From the NCBI GenBank assembly GCA_029721435.1, contig CM056576.1, positions 115,619,166-115,683,165 of the forward strand: a DNA stretch of 64,000 nucleotides. The letters run 5' to 3'. The notes beneath the pieces are model-generated. The model was not told the DNA's origin and searched no databases. It saw only the letters and a program-made list of their open reading frames with translations. How positions within the stretch are numbered: position 1 is the first letter of the stretch; the number at the start of each line of letters is the position of its first letter. Below are positions 34,467 to 47,599 of this stretch, piece by piece. The translations under genes were made by a program, and so were the position numbers. The DNA is from Gymnothorax reevesii (Eukaryota > Chordata > Actinopteri > Anguilliformes > Muraenidae).

Positions 34467-35045
34467 GAACCTAATTCCGATATAGTGGGGACGAAGTGTA
34501 AATTGTGAAGAAAATCAAAATGCAATGACTTGCAAATCACACCAGCCAATATTTACTCACAACAAAACAGAGATAACATTGCCAATGCTGAAACAGAAAT
34601 TTTACGATTTTATGCAGAAAATGAGCTCATTTCAAATTTGATGGTTGCTGCAGGTCTCAAAAAAGTTGGGACAGGGGCCTGTTTACCATTGTGTAGCATC
34701 CCTACTTCTTTAACACAAAGTGGAGGCATCTGGGCAAGTTTCTTGAGTTTAGCCATTGAAATTTGATCCCACTTCTGTTTAATACTGGCTACCAGCCACT
34801 GAAGAGTTTTGGGTCTCCTTTGACAGACTTCTTGTTTAATTATGCACCAAATGTTCTCAATCAGTGAAAGATCAGACTGCAGGCAGGCCAGTTCAGCACA
34901 TGGACTCTTCTACTATGAAGCCATGCTTTTGTAATAGCTGCAGTATGTGGTCTTGCATTGTCCTGCTGAAATAAACAAGGCCTTCCTTGAATGGATGTCA
35001 TCTGGAGGGGAGCATATGTTGCTCTAAAACCTTTAAATATCTTTC
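34467..35045 (-). pseudogene. Tc1-like transposon end plus transposase C-terminal relic
   Basis: 34467-34680 matches the left arm of the element at 6176. From 35045 down, a broken minus-strand reading resembles the catalytic C-terminal half of a Tc1-like transposase (FQQDN..PHT-like core, then NWPACSPDLS-like and IENIW-like motifs) with several stops. Truncated where the gypsy sequence begins. Confidence 0.68.
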
Positions 35046-38000
35046 AACCTAGATGTTGACATCCTGGCAGGGACACCGTTTATGTCAACCAATGACATTG
35101 CTGTGCACCTAGGCAAAAGACTGGTGACGCTGGGGGATGGCACATTGTTTGCCTACGGCTCCGCTGGTAGACCCTAAGCCCACCACGCTGTTCACCTAGC
35201 CATTTTACTGCATGCCCCTCATACTTCAATGACGATTTGTCTGGGTGAGTGTGTGGAAATTGACCTACCCTCTGATGCTTCTGTCGACACAATGTATGTC
35301 ATTGAGCCATGCCTGGATGTCCCCAGCGTGCATAAATGTGATGGATCGGACATTGGCCTCGCCCTGGGGTCATATCTGGCATTGCTGGGAAACTCCACAT
35401 TCCAAACCTTTCGAATGTGCCGCATGTTCTGAGACGTCATGAACATTTCTGCCAAGCGGACCCACTGACATTGCTGGAAAAGGCAGACCAGCCCCCTGTG
35501 ACGGACATCATCCCTCTTGCCACCAGTCCATGCTCCATCCCACCAACAGCTCCTAAACATTCTGAGAGCGTGCAGCTGGATCCAGATTATCTGCTCCCGC
35601 TGAACATAAAAGACGAGATCCGCACCCTCCTCGACTAATACGACTGTGTGTTCGACCCTGTCTTCTCTGGATACAATGGAGCTATGGGCCCCTCGAAACC
35701 AAAGTGGAAATGGGCCCAGTGGAACAACCCCAGTGACTTGGTGCCTCCCAAAATATGGACGAGACGAACTCATGGAGCTACAACAGAACTTTGATGAGTT
35801 AGAGAGCCTGGGTGTCTTCCGTTGACCTGAAGATGTCGGTGTATCCATGGAATATCTCAATCCTTAATTTTTAGTAAAGAAACAGAACGGGGGTAACTAT
35901 CTCGTCACATCCTTTGCTGAAGCAGGATGCAATTCAAAACTATAACCCTCCCTATGCCAGACGTGGACAGCACCCTACGTCAGATTGCCCAGTGGAGACA
36001 CATCATAGCGACAGATTTAACAAATGCCTTTTATCAAATTCCACTAGTACGTGAGACCGTGAAATCTTGTGGCATCGCCATCCCATTCCGCGGTGTCCGC
36101 ATTTACGCCCGAACTGCCATGGGAATGCCTGAATCGGAGACTGCTCTTGAGGAGCTCACGTGTCGAGTGCTGGGTGACTTCCTCCAAGCTGGCATTGTCG
36201 TAAACATTGCGGACGACTTGTACTGCGGTGGGAACACCCCACAGGAGCCTTTGGTAAACTGGTCATCAGTGGTTAATGCATTGCAGCTATCTGGTCTGCA
36301 TCTCTCGGCATCAAAGACGATTATCAGCTCACAGTCAACAACAATCTTAGCTGGATCTAGTCACAGGGTAAGCTCTGGCCCAGTCCCCATCGCATATATC
36401 CACCCTTGCCTCGTGTGACCCACCAAAGAACGTTGGAGGCATGTAGTCCTTCATAGGTGCATTCAAAATCATGGCCCGTGTAATCCCCCATTGCTCTACC
36501 CTTCTGGACCCCTGGATGATGCAATTGCAGGACGATCATCACAGGAAGATGTTGTTTGGATGGACGACCTAAATTACGCCTACAGTAAGGCCCACTGAGC
36601 CCTCTCTAGCCACCAGACCATTACGCTACCTCAGCCTGATGACCAACTATGGATAGTTAGAGATGGCACCATGAAGAAGCCTCGCATAGCAGCCACTCTT
36701 TACTTAACACGTGACAGTAAACCGGTCCTCGTGGAGTTCTTCAGCGCTAAACTACGGACACACCAGATGGCTTGACTCCCCTGTGAGGTAGAGGCCCTTG
36801 CTCTTGCTTCTGATGATAAACACTTTAGCCTCTACGTTACCCAATCCCTCCAAACTACATGCGTGTTGAACGACAGCAAACAGTGCGTGCAGACTTTTGA
36901 GAAGTTATGCAGGGGGGAACTCTCTACAAGTCCACGCGTTTCTACATTCCTGTCCACAGCAAGCAGATTCCAGGTTGCAGTCCAGCATGTAGCAGAAACT
37001 GCAATTCTACCCTCAGACTATGCCGTTACCCCCCTGAAAGTGACGATATGGCATGCTAGGTGTGTAGCTTTATTAAATGCACTGAGGAATCCGTAGTGCA
37101 TATGTCTTCTGTTGAAGAGATCTTGTCCGGTCAGACTAAACTCCCATTCACAAGCAGAACCTCATGGAAATCATTGCAGTCAGAATGCCCTGATCTGCAT
37201 CGCATGCATGCCTACCTCGCACAAGGGACAGGCCCTTCTAAGAAACTCACAAATATCAAGGATGTTAAGAGGTTCCTCAGTGCTGCCACCATCACAGAAG
37301 ATGTGCTACTTGTTGTGAAGCGGATGGAACCTCTTTCCCCACACGAAAATGTATTGTGGTCCCAAGACAAGTCTTTGATGGCCTTTTGACTGCCTTACAC
37401 CTCCAGCTTAGCCATCCCACGAGCAATCGGCTTAAGAAGGTATTAATTGTTACTTTTATACCCTCAACACGGACAATGCCATTTCTCGTGTGACAGATGG
37501 ATGCCACCCCTCTACTGACCTCCGACACACCCCCCACACCATCCACGAACTATCCACATCTGACCACCCTGATGCCATTGGTGCTGCTTTTGCCGCTGAT
37601 GTTATTAAGTGCACTCGTCAATTGATTTTGGTTGTGAGGGAATGTGTGACATCGTACAGTGTCACTACTGGTGGAGGATGAACATCGACAGACACTGCAC
37701 AATGCCCTCATAAAGCTCTGCGTAGGTCTGTGCCCTCTGGGTGGTCCATTCGCAGTGATCTGAACAGACTCTGCTCCTGCCTTCAAGTCTCTTGTCTCCA
37801 ATGAGCTCCTTTGCCACCACAGAATTACCTTGGTACTGAGTTGAGCAAAGAACCCCAATAAAAACCCAGTTGCTGAAAGAGCAATTCAGGAATTGGAGGG
37901 GGAACTGCTCAAGCAAGATCCGGGGTAGGGGGCTGGGGGGTGTTCTCATTGACAGACTTAGCCATAGCTACTGCCTGCTTGAATTCCAAGATCCGCTCTC

Positions 38001-38345
38001 GCGGCCTTTCTGCTCGGGAAATGTGGACCCAGAGAGACTAGTTCACTAATTCCCAATTACCTGTGACAGACCAAGGCCTTATATGCCAGCAACACGAAAG
38101 CCAGCTGAAGAATCACCTGCATAGTGAAAGGTCCAAGTTCTCACAACCCAGCCTGTTGCAGTAGGAGACCTGGTATACCTGCATGCAGACCGCAACAAAT
38201 CACGCAGCCGTGACAGGTACTTCGTCATCTCCGTGGAGCGTATCTGGTGTAACCTCCACAAATTTGCCAGGTCTCAGCTCAGGAACTTTGCCGACCACGT
38301 GAGGAGAAGTGACTGTTTCGAAGTTCCCGCCACACGTACCAATTC
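35046..38345 (+). pseudogene. Ty3/gypsy-like LTR retrotransposon pol, decayed
   Basis: Domains in order, each in broken frames: protease-like start near 35060 (LAGTPFMSTNDIAV); linker; reverse transcriptase 35927-36400 ([30 protein letters not shown], catalytic-type IADDLYCGG); RNase H about 36660-37050 ([37 protein letters not shown]); integrase about 37380-38340 (H..C-like zinc region, FAADVIKCTRQLILV, NSKIRSRGLSAREMW, C-terminal region). More than ten stops and frameshifts. LTRs were not located. Confidence 0.8.
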
Positions 38346-38874
38346 AAGCGTGATCACTGCATGAGATGAGCCATCTGTTGATTCCGATGAGGCAGCAGAT
38401 CCAAAGACTCTGCTAGAAGCACCATCGCCCACCCCTGCGGCCATTCTCTATGAAAATGCTTACAGTGCTCTCACCAGATACTTCCGCCTGACTCTACCCC
38501 ATGCTTGCGGGAGAGCCGCACGTCCCATTGATCTGTTCGTCCTTTCCACTTAGCTGCCGGCGGGACAAATTTGCCCGCCCCAGCACTTAGCTGACCTTGC
38601 CACTGACCTTTCACAAATCTAGACTGCCATTCAGTTTCATGATTTCATAGTAGTTCATGGTACAGTCACTCAAACCAGCTCCAGGACGCGAAACCTTTGT
38701 GTCCTTCATTTGAAAATGCTGTGGCCGTTTCAAATCCTGCCAATCATTTTTAATGTTTCCAGCTAGGATTGATAAAAATCATCTGTTCAGAGCATTCATA
38801 TTTTCTAGAATAAGCTGACACAATCTCGGTTATTTTTACGTTATTAGTGCAAGGCCAGTGAAGAGAGAAAAAAA

Positions 38875-39025
38875 CTAGGCTTATGCCGTCGGAGGCGACG
38901 GCTCGGGGTATATCCCCGAACGCCCCCAATCCTCCAATTTCCCAATCCTTGAATAGACCTTGAATAGACTTTCATTTGAACTGAATTTCAGGTCAATCGG
39001 ACAAATGGTTCTGAAGATCAGTGCC
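38875..39025 (-). mobile_element. Helitron-like 3' end fragment
   Basis: Inverted partial copy of 22870-23022. CTAG at 38875-38878, then the GCCGTCGGAGGCGACGGC hairpin and the GGGGATATA..CGCCCCCAATCC stretch. The 5' part is missing. Confidence 0.7.
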
Positions 39026-39267
39026 AACTGACTTAAAAGAACCATATGTCTTCGTCGCCGGCATGCAGAATCCGCTTGCCTCTCTTCCTCAAACCGTCTC
39101 CAGCTGCTCCGTATGTTCTCCTCCAGGGCATTTTTTATAGCAGAAACACGTCCTTCACTTGAGTCTGACAGTAAACGAAACACGTTAATCAAAATGCATA
39201 ACATATTTTCCTGAATATGCAATATCTGAACAGCGAGAAACAGCACAACGTTCAGTTCTTCCGCCAT
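39026..39267 (-). other. Unrecognised open frame
   Basis: Minus-strand frame from 39267 reads MAEELNVVLFLAVQILHIQ, then a Glu/Arg-rich stretch (RRFEEERQADSACRRRRH), and runs into the Helitron-like fragment. It could be the first exon of a DNA-transposon protein. No domain is certain. Confidence 0.3.
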
Positions 39268-41458
39268 GATTGTTTTGAAATCACCCGCCGCTGCTTTTCA
39301 CTTCTTGTATATGTAGTGCTGCTGCTCTGTTACACGTCACTATCGTCTCCTCCCACTACACTCTCGTTCCTCGACGTCGGGTTGCACTATGAAACGTCCC
39401 GAATATCACACCTTCCCAAAATCACTATGAATGCGCAAAGGTGAAAAGCCAGCACAGATCTTCACGGCAATATAGCGGGACATTCGCGGGAACGCATTAT
39501 GAAAGCGTCTATAAACTCGCACCTTTTTTTGCCACTTATTTAGCTGTAATTTTACGATCAGTTCACAACACAGGTTCTGAGAATGTTAATTGTAAATCGC
39601 AGTTACATGCGCGCAGGACTCAGCTTACAGTTAAAATAGCAAGGAGACAGCACGTTAATTAAACTAATTAATGCAATCCATTGATAACAGCGCAGTAGCA
39701 CCTACTTGTTCGGCTTTCCATAAAAGGATCAATGCCGTGATCTAACGTTATTTGCAAAATAATAATAACAACAACAATAATAATGACAACAACAATAATA
39801 ATAGCCTAATAATTATTATTAGGCCTACTTTTACCACTTGACTTTTGCTGGAACGCGAGACAAATCACTTTACGGAAGATTCTATTGTGACACCCCAATT
39901 TACAGTGCTGCTCATTGTTCTGGTCATTTGTGACTGATGTTTCATGTACCTTCTCTCTGGTCTTGTTGTGTATTACCCTGTGCGGCTGCAGGCTACAGCG
40001 AGTACTGATACAAATGTGCTGTCAGGTCATAAAGCGCATCACTACACACAAAGCTAATGCTTGAGCCGCATTTGCTGCATGTCTCTTTGCAGTTAAATTG
40101 GCTGATCAATTGCTTGCTCAAGTTTAATAAAATTAATTATAGTTTTAGAGAAAAATGAATTAAGCACATTTAAAGATTTAACAGTGGATGTATGCCTTAT
40201 AGCTTTATTTTGCCTCGTAAAATATTCAGTCCAAAGTGCCTACACAGTATTATGATACATAAACATGTATTATCATACACTCTTAGATTATCCTAGATCC
40301 GAAAGGTGCAATTTTAGATTGAACATAACTGTTTCAGAGCATGAGAGGCACTAGACTTATTAAGGTAATGAGGAAGAAGTGGATTGAATCCCCACCCTGC
40401 TCCAAATCACATGCGGTAATTTCCACCTGCCGGAGAGGTATATCTCCAGGGCCAGCCTTTTGACTGTCATCTTTGGGTGTATGACTGGACCCAAAGTACA
40501 CTGTGTTTCTTAGTCTTTGAGCATGGTATACGTCTTTTCACAAATGCATAAACCAATCCATGATAATATGACATAATCTGAGAATTTTAAGTGAACTAAT
40601 CTATCAAAATTCTTAAACTTTTCAAACTGCACGCTGAACCTATTGATGTGAAAAATATTAAGCATTAAGGGGGGTAGTTGTTAATTGGCTCCAATTTGAG
40701 TCAGATATTTTTAGGGCACGACAACTAGGAAGTTATTCTGAACACAACCTGTACCTAAAAGTTTTGCCTCAGTTTGGAGCTTTGGAATGTTGAGAAACCC
40801 TGTATGTCAGAAGTGCAGAAAGAAAGAAAGAAAGAAAAAACAGTGACACCTTGTGGAAAATTTAATCCACTGCACCAAATTGGGGGTTGAAAGACTTCTG
40901 GTCTTGATAAGGTTCAAGGTTCAAAAACGTTGTCTGAAGATAAATGGGCAGCTGATAAAATGTAAATAAATATTTTTAATGTTTAAATATCATGAAGAAA
41001 TAAGTAAAATAAAATAAATAAAACTCAAATGTTTCACAAAATCATTGTACAGTGAGCAGAAGAATATGATTCTTGGCCTCATCCCATTCCACCATCTTCA
41101 CCATCTTGATTATTTTTCCTCTGTTCTAAGAGCTTATTCAGGGATTATAGCGCAGATTTCTTTTTCCAAGTTTTTTTTTTTTTTCAAACGATACATTAGT
41201 TGCTACATATTTTGTAATGAATGATCAACCATCTGATTTTATCTTCGATATGTGTGATGTGACTTTTTATAAATCTGAAAGGACTGAAATACCTTGAATG
41301 CCAGAAATAGTGTTACCATTTAATAAATAAATTATATTAATGCCAAAAAGAAAACCATTATGGGGATCCACAGGGGAAAAAAAAATACTGTATGGGAATA
41401 TAGAATAAATATCGACTAAAATTACTCTAGTGTTGCTCCACTTGCTTGTGTAGTGTCA
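39268..41458. other. Spacer 3' of V7
   Basis: No gene recognised. About 39990-40450 and 40660-40860 resemble 56985-57330 and 58200-58370 (shared 'acaactgtttcagaatatgag', 'tggaatgt(t/c)gagaaac'), so part of the V9 upstream flank is duplicated here. A (GAAA)n run lies near 40820. Confidence 0.5.
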
Positions 41459-41496
41459 GGTTTTTGCACTGAGTTCACAGGTTTCCTGTCACTGTG
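41459..41496 (-). other. 23-type RSS of V7
   Basis: Heptamer CACAGTG 41490-41496, 22-bp spacer, nonamer GCAAAAACC 41459-41467 (one change from consensus, at the first base). Confidence 0.9.
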
Positions 41497-42460
41497 GGCC
41501 TCAGGGCACAGTAGTACAGAGCAGAGTCTGTCACTTCAGCAGAGAGAATCTCCAGATCCACACGTTTGTTGTCTTTATCATTTGTCACAACAAACTGCCC
41601 CTTTTTCTCTTTTTTATTCAGAGTTCCAGCAACCAGAATGATGAATTCAGGTTTGGATCGGGGGTACTGGCGATACCAGTACAGAGTGGTTGCAGCAGCT
41701 GTGTAAGTGCATGAGAGATTAACACCGTTTCCCTCCTGAACATTCAATTCTTCTGCTGCTGAGGTTATTTCAGCCTGAATACTGTCACCTGTGAGAGAAA
41801 TGTGCAGATATGCTTAATGATTAAACAGATTTGATTTAATTTAGAAAATGCACAAATTTATTTGTTTTCAGCAATATTAAAAGCGATATCATCATCATAT
41901 TTGATGCTTGATTAAAAATTCATGATCTTTTTTCTTCACAAAGTTCAGGAATAACCAACTCATTAACTGGTCCAGTCATGATTTGTGAACAGATTTTTAT
42001 GGTCAATGGCATTTTCATGAGGCAAGAAAAAATATATGTTTTTACTGAATTCCACAAAAATACTAAAATCAGAACTTTCAAATTATGAGTCTGGAAAAAC
42101 TGAATCCCAGCTAGAGAAAACATGTAATGAGTCACTTGCACACAATAGTTTGTTTTCAATAACAATAAAAGCAAAAGCATCATTAAATTTGATGGATGAT
42201 TAAAAATTCATGATTTAAGTTGAGCAATAACTCAGTAACTGGCCCGGTAATGATTTGTAAAAAAGATTTTTTATTGTCAGTGGCTTTTTCATGAGGCAGG
42301 AAAACATTTATATATTTACTGAATTCTACAAAAAAAAAAGCTAAAATCAGAATTTACAAATAACGAGGCCGAGGAAACTGATTTCCAGCGAGAGAAAAAA
42401 TGCAATGAGTCACTTACCTACCATTCCTGCAAACAGACAGAATAAGCAGTACAGCATCAT
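41497..42460 (-). CDS. TCR alpha/delta V segment V7
   Basis: Leader 42460-42418 (43 nt, MMLYCLFCLFAGMV, gtaagt donor). V exon 41788-41497 (292 nt) follows a cacag acceptor. It reads SAAEELNVQEGNGVNLSC in framework 1, LYWYRQ with Trp, the family loop TLNKKEKKGQFVV, and DSALYYCAL. It is the close paralog of V3. Its leader intron is enlarged by an internal tandem duplication. CCCCTCC lies 56 bp upstream (42516-42522), the same spacing as V3. RSS usable with one nonamer change. Likely functional. Confidence 0.92.
41850..42420. repeat. Tandem duplication in the V7 leader intron (period about 288 bp)
   Basis: 'tttgttttca' followed by homologous sequence starts at 41861 and again at 42149. Each unit ends near 'atgagtcactt'. 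The upper unit ends at the working donor; the lower has gtgcaag in place of gtaagt. Confidence 0.85.
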
Positions 42461-43210
42461 GACAGCTGATATAAAAATGCAATGACTGTCAGCACACAGA
42501 CCCTCCACTCTGAGTCCCCTCCACTGGTTTAATGGAACACACCTCATGTGGTGAATATTTAACTCCTCCTCTGAGCACGAAACAAAACTGCAATCACACC
42601 CTCTGCGGTTTACAGAAAGGAATTTTTTCACTTGTTTTATTTTCAGAGAACACTTAAACATGCAAGCTACATTAAAATAATTTAATTTAAAAAAAAAACA
42701 ATATACAAATTCTTTCAGGCAATTCACTAACAGATAAAAAAGATATTTCCTCACGTTTGCAAGATACAGCCGTTTTAAAGCTGAGCAAGCAATTAAGTTT
42801 TTACTCTTGTTGGAGCGCTGCTTAAAAGCTAAATAATTTATGGACATTTTTCGCTTTAAAACAATTTAATATTTTTGTGAGACAATTAAATATTTACACC
42901 TGCACATGAATTATAAAATGAAATAGTTCATTTGGTATGGTGGCTGAAATTAACATAATGAATGCTTTTGCACTGAAAGGACTATTTGTTTTCATGTAGT
43001 GTTTTTGCCCCAAAAATAAAGTACACGGGCAGTGAATAAATACGCATCACTTAATGTCAGAAACAATATTACTCTCTTTCACCAGATGACATACCATGTG
43101 GTAAAATGCTGCAGTAGACATTAAACAAGCAATTCAGATCATTGTAAGCCAATTTCCAAAGAGCATGGTCAATGTTCATTACATAATCAGTTCTGACCCA
43201 TCAGGCAAAG
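42461..43210. other. V7 upstream flank
   Basis: Promoter-proximal region of V7, collinear with the V3 flank (17843-18121, then 20126-20440). No separate gene. Confidence 0.55.
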
Positions 43211-43214
43211 AAAG

Positions 43215-43630
43215 ATGACTCCAGCAGACTTCAACACTGAGTGTGTGCACCTGCAGCATTAATGCAGAAGGTGCATCTACCCCCCATACTGGCCAAAAGT
43301 CATCGCAGGCTCAGTCGTGGGACGAGTTGCCACTCTTCCTGCAGTGCCTGGATCAACTGGTTTCTGTTGAGTGGACGTGGACTGCATATTGCTCGGCGCC
43401 ATTTCATGAGGTTGCTCACATGCTCAGTGGGGTTGAAATCTGGGGAATATGCAGGCCAGGGCATCACACTGACATTTTCAGCCACCAGGTACGCAGTGGT
43501 AACACGTGCAGTATGTGGACGCGTGTTATCCAGTTGGAACAATGCGACAGCAATAACAGTTATGTTGTTCATGTGATAATCACAGCACAGTCGATTTCTC
43601 ATCTGAGGTATCACGGGCTAGCACACTTGG
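43215..43630 (-). pseudogene. Tc1-like transposase C-terminal fragment
   Basis: Open minus-strand stretch 43614-43300 with FQLDNTRPHTARV (second catalytic Asp region), MPWPAYSPDFNPTEH (third acidic region) and an RNQLIQALQEEW end. N-terminal domains and element ends are absent. Confidence 0.82.
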
Positions 43631-46600
43631 ATTAAATTAAAAGCTCGGTTCTCGGGAATCCCCCCACAAGCGCGCTGACTGTGGTAATTAGTTTTCCAGG
43701 GCTTTAATGGGCACCAGGGCTTAACCAAAATGGGCGAGCCTACCTTACAGATGATCTTCCGGGCCAGCCCAGTCGTTGGCTCCGGTGCCGACCAGCTCCC
43801 GCTGTAATATTACACCTTATAGGTGTTCAGGTTTTTGTTAAAATAGATGCATAGAATTTTCAAGTGGAAAAACCCCGCAAACACGACTAACAGTGGGAAG
43901 AAACGTACAAAGTGGACCAAAGTCTCACAAACAGCTGACTGCTGAAAATTCCTTTTCCATTTTTTTTTTTACCTGCGTCCACACACTTGTCTGTCACAAC
44001 CTGATTGATCCATACTAACCAATTCAGAACAATAGGCTGATTATCTAACTGTTGTTATTACAACTGCTGAAGCATGAAATGCAGTCACCTCAGTGGTCAG
44101 ACTATTGACAATTGACACAGTGGATATATTTGTACTCATAAACTTGTTTATGTTCATCATAGGTATAAATTTTACCAACAATAGAAGTGATGCATTTTTA
44201 TTGACTGTCAATGTAGTTTTAACATTGGTCTGCCGCCGCTTGGCCTTTAGTGTTCTCTGCAGGTCATGTCAAGTGTAATACTATGTCACGTGTGTTACCC
44301 TTTTTCTCAGTGAAGGGGTTTATATTTCTAATTGTTATCCCTTTAACATTGTAAAACATGGAATCCTATAAGAGAGTAAAGATTAGCTGAGAGATTAATG
44401 AAATATTTCTTATAAAACCAAACTGTTTAACATAAAAGTAACACACGTGACATCTTCGGTATGGGCCAAAAGAAGGATTTAAGTTTCATAAAAAGGACGA
44501 ATGTGGCTCAACTCAGAAAAGACACTTACAGCATTTAGAATTACATTGTATTTCAGTTTATTTTCATGATTTTGGTAGAGAAAACAGGATTGAGAAAATC
44601 TTAATGAGAATTCACAATTGAAACTGTGAAAATTCTGAGGATTGAAATATGGCTTGGGGTTAAAACAATACATTTATGGGATAATAAACTAGACCACAAG
44701 TACTCCGTATCTGAACATGAAATATTAAATTATCCACTTTTTATAAGCCAAATAAGATAGCTATCCAGGTGGCTTTCCAATCTCCCTGAGCCTTGAAAAT
44801 GGCGCACTTTCAACTCATAAAATAATCATATTTTTAACGCAAATCAAGTTTGTACTCATGAAACTCAATATGAATGGATGATTTTCTGGTTGAATTTAGC
44901 ATGAGTTTATCAATATAGGCGCAGCTGGACATCAATGGTCACCAGTGACATCTCCAAACCAAAAACATGCCTTTTCTCCACGATAAAGTTCAGAGTCTCG
45001 TCCATTTATCCACAAAGCAGTGTCAGCAAGCACAGTTACTCATTAGAGGAACTGCTCATTTTACGGTAAAATAGTTCACTCGGACAGAAAGCTTGCTGTT
45101 CACTTTTCCGATCATCCAAGTGAAACGCAAGCTTGTAACAACGCATTTCACAACCACTATGGAACAAGTATAACTCAGGTCGCAGTAATAGCCGTTCGCA
45201 CTTTAAAAGAGCAAAAATCCGAGTCATTCCGTTTCACTGAAGGTGGTATAAATTCCAAAATTGATCCCCAACTTAAGAAAAATGCCAGCACATTGCAGTA
45301 TCGACTACTCTTTTGTTACCCAATATGACAAACTAGCTCTGTGATCATGGTGGTAAACCAAAATGAAGAAATAGCTGGCTTGTTAGCCAGCAGGCTAAAA
45401 GTAAGATAAAGCTACACCATACAAAGGCAGCTTTACTCATTTATCAAGAGAATTATTGAGCTGCTCCTCAAAAGTATCAATGCTGTCAGCCCTCCCATCT
45501 GTTCCTTTCAGAATAACTGCTATTTTCCATCTCAGAATCATATTTCCATCCCGCAAATAAGCTCAGCTCTCCAGGCTCAGTTCTGGGGGTTTTTTATTCC
45601 CATGCAACCACGTCAGTCTGAGCTGCGTAAAGTTAATTGAATACAACGTAACCCTATTACACAAGTATTTTACGCAAGTATGTTTTTAAGGTCCAATCAA
45701 TGTCTTCCACTTACTGAGGAAAGCTTATACTGTCTGCAATTGGATAAAAATCATGTCAACCAACTGATAATTACCGAGAATTTCACGTGGGTGAGAACTA
45801 CAGCTGGGCTTTCATGCAGACCACTGAATCACCATTACAGTGATACAGTGACTCTAAAAGACAGCTAAATTCCTCAATCGACATATCTACGTGTTAATCC
45901 ACGATAGGAAATTGCGCGTTTTTAATATGTGATGACCGATATTGATAGTAGAATCACATAGTGCTAATACCATGCTGAATTTTTGCCAAAGGAAACTGAT
46001 TTTTTTTTTAACTTACTTGGAATGCAAGTGGGTCACTGTAACTGAAGTGGTTGCTACAGCGGACAACGATTCTTTGTGTCGCAAGAGATCTTTTTTTATA
46101 CTGATGGATAGATACTATGGCCAAGGATATCGAGCAGTTCGCACATCAGGCTTAGCTGAGGAGTTTAATTCATGCAACTCCTGAAAAACAGGGACAGGAG
46201 TGAACTCATCAAAATTCTAGACTGTGTTCCAGCTATGCTTGCTGGTGAATATTCAAAAACTGATCTGGGGGTGCCATCTAGTGATAGAGTAGTGCAGCTG
46301 CGTCCATAAAAAGAGCTGCTCTATGTCCTCGGGCGTCTACAACTGCCGAAAGGTGTTAAACAACTTATTGCTTCATTCTATATTTCAAAAGCATAACCCT
46401 TAATGAAGGCTAAGATGCAGAGTTCTTTTCCCGAAACTTTCTTGTTTTAGGCATATTTAAAGTTCAGTGGCAAAAAAGCTACTTTTTGTCCATTTCAACT
46501 CACTAAAGGGTTAATATGATGATTAAGTAAAATATTTTAAAAGAAACTGCAGTTTCAAAATCTTTAAACTGTGCACTTTCTGTTTATAAACCAATATAAA

Positions 46601-47018
46601 TCATGAAAAGCATTTTCAATTTTGATCCCTGAGGTTGATATTTTCATGGAATTACCCAAACTCATTGAGGATTACAATTACACTGAAAAACAGTGACATC
46701 CTGTGGACTACTGAATCCATTGCCGCATGCTGAAGACAGACATTTTTTTTCTCCCCAGCAGGAAAGTTCCAAGGAAATTGGCAATGAAAAAGGGAATGAC
46801 TGGGAAAAAAAGTGAGACATAGATTCAGCAACTCGGATCTTGCAAAATTACATCAATTCATTGTCACCAAATGCAGTGAACAAATTATTCAATCATTGTT
46901 ATCATTAGCTTTGTCCTATTTACCCTACTTCACAATTTGTTTATTTTTGAGTTATTTTTGTATTTTGTGTTATATTGTATATTGACTATATACTATTATA
47001 ACACTATAAATACCAATT
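43631..47018. other. Long spacer, no gene recognised
   Basis: About 3.4 kb without recognisable coding sequence. 43640-43810 is GC-richer and may be a SINE or transposon piece. A perfect 14-bp inverted repeat lies at 44285/44439. Short open frames at 45036-46184 show no family resemblance. Confidence 0.4.
44285..44452. repeat. Inverted repeat GTCACGTGTGTTAC
   Basis: GTCACGTGTGTTAC (44285-44298) and its exact reverse complement (44439-44452) bracket 140 bp. Each arm contains a CACGTG E-box. Confidence 0.8.
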
Positions 47019-47369
47019 ATTCAATCAACGCGTATGTTAATTCTCGCTTGGAATTGAGGTCCTTGTGCATGGAGGTTTGCATGTTTTTCATATTCGTTTA
47101 AATTGTTTAAATGAAATAAGATCATTTGAAACATCTTTATGCAATTCCATTGCTTCCAATGATTTTATTTCATTGAATCAATTTAAAAGATCATGAAATT
47201 CATGCATTGTTTCCAACCCCAGAGTAAACAAAAGCATGAGAAGTCCGGAGTCAATCAGTTTCCAATTAATAGTGGTGAAATCCACCATAACACACTTGAA
47301 ACTGATAAACCCACATGCACAAGGACTTCAATTCCGCGTGAGATCCTCTCACAAATGCGTTGATTGAAT
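47019..47369. mobile_element. MITE with about 60-bp terminal inverted repeats
   Basis: Starts ATTCAATCAACGCGTATG and ends with the inverse ..GCGTTGATTGAAT. The inner parts 'ggtccttgtgcatg' and 'catgcacaaggac' also pair. Non-coding. Target duplication not clear. Confidence 0.75.
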
Positions 47370-47599
47370 CATTTCTGACTACAGCAGGGGAATGTCAATA
47401 TGCCACAAAAACTGGCACCAAATGCATGAGAGTTGACAGGTATACGTTATTAATGAAAACTGACCAGACCTGATAATGTTGAGAGTTTTTGGAGTTTCTG
47501 TAATGGTAATTTAAATGAATGATTGAAAACAGGTTATGACCAATCATTATTTTTAAGGGATGGTTTGAGCTTCCCCTGTAGTCAGTTCATCAGCCGTCA

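Noticed and set aside
34530..34766. Plus-strand open frame in the 34.5-kb region
   Set aside because: Antisense shadow of the Tc1-type terminal repeat and transposase relic.
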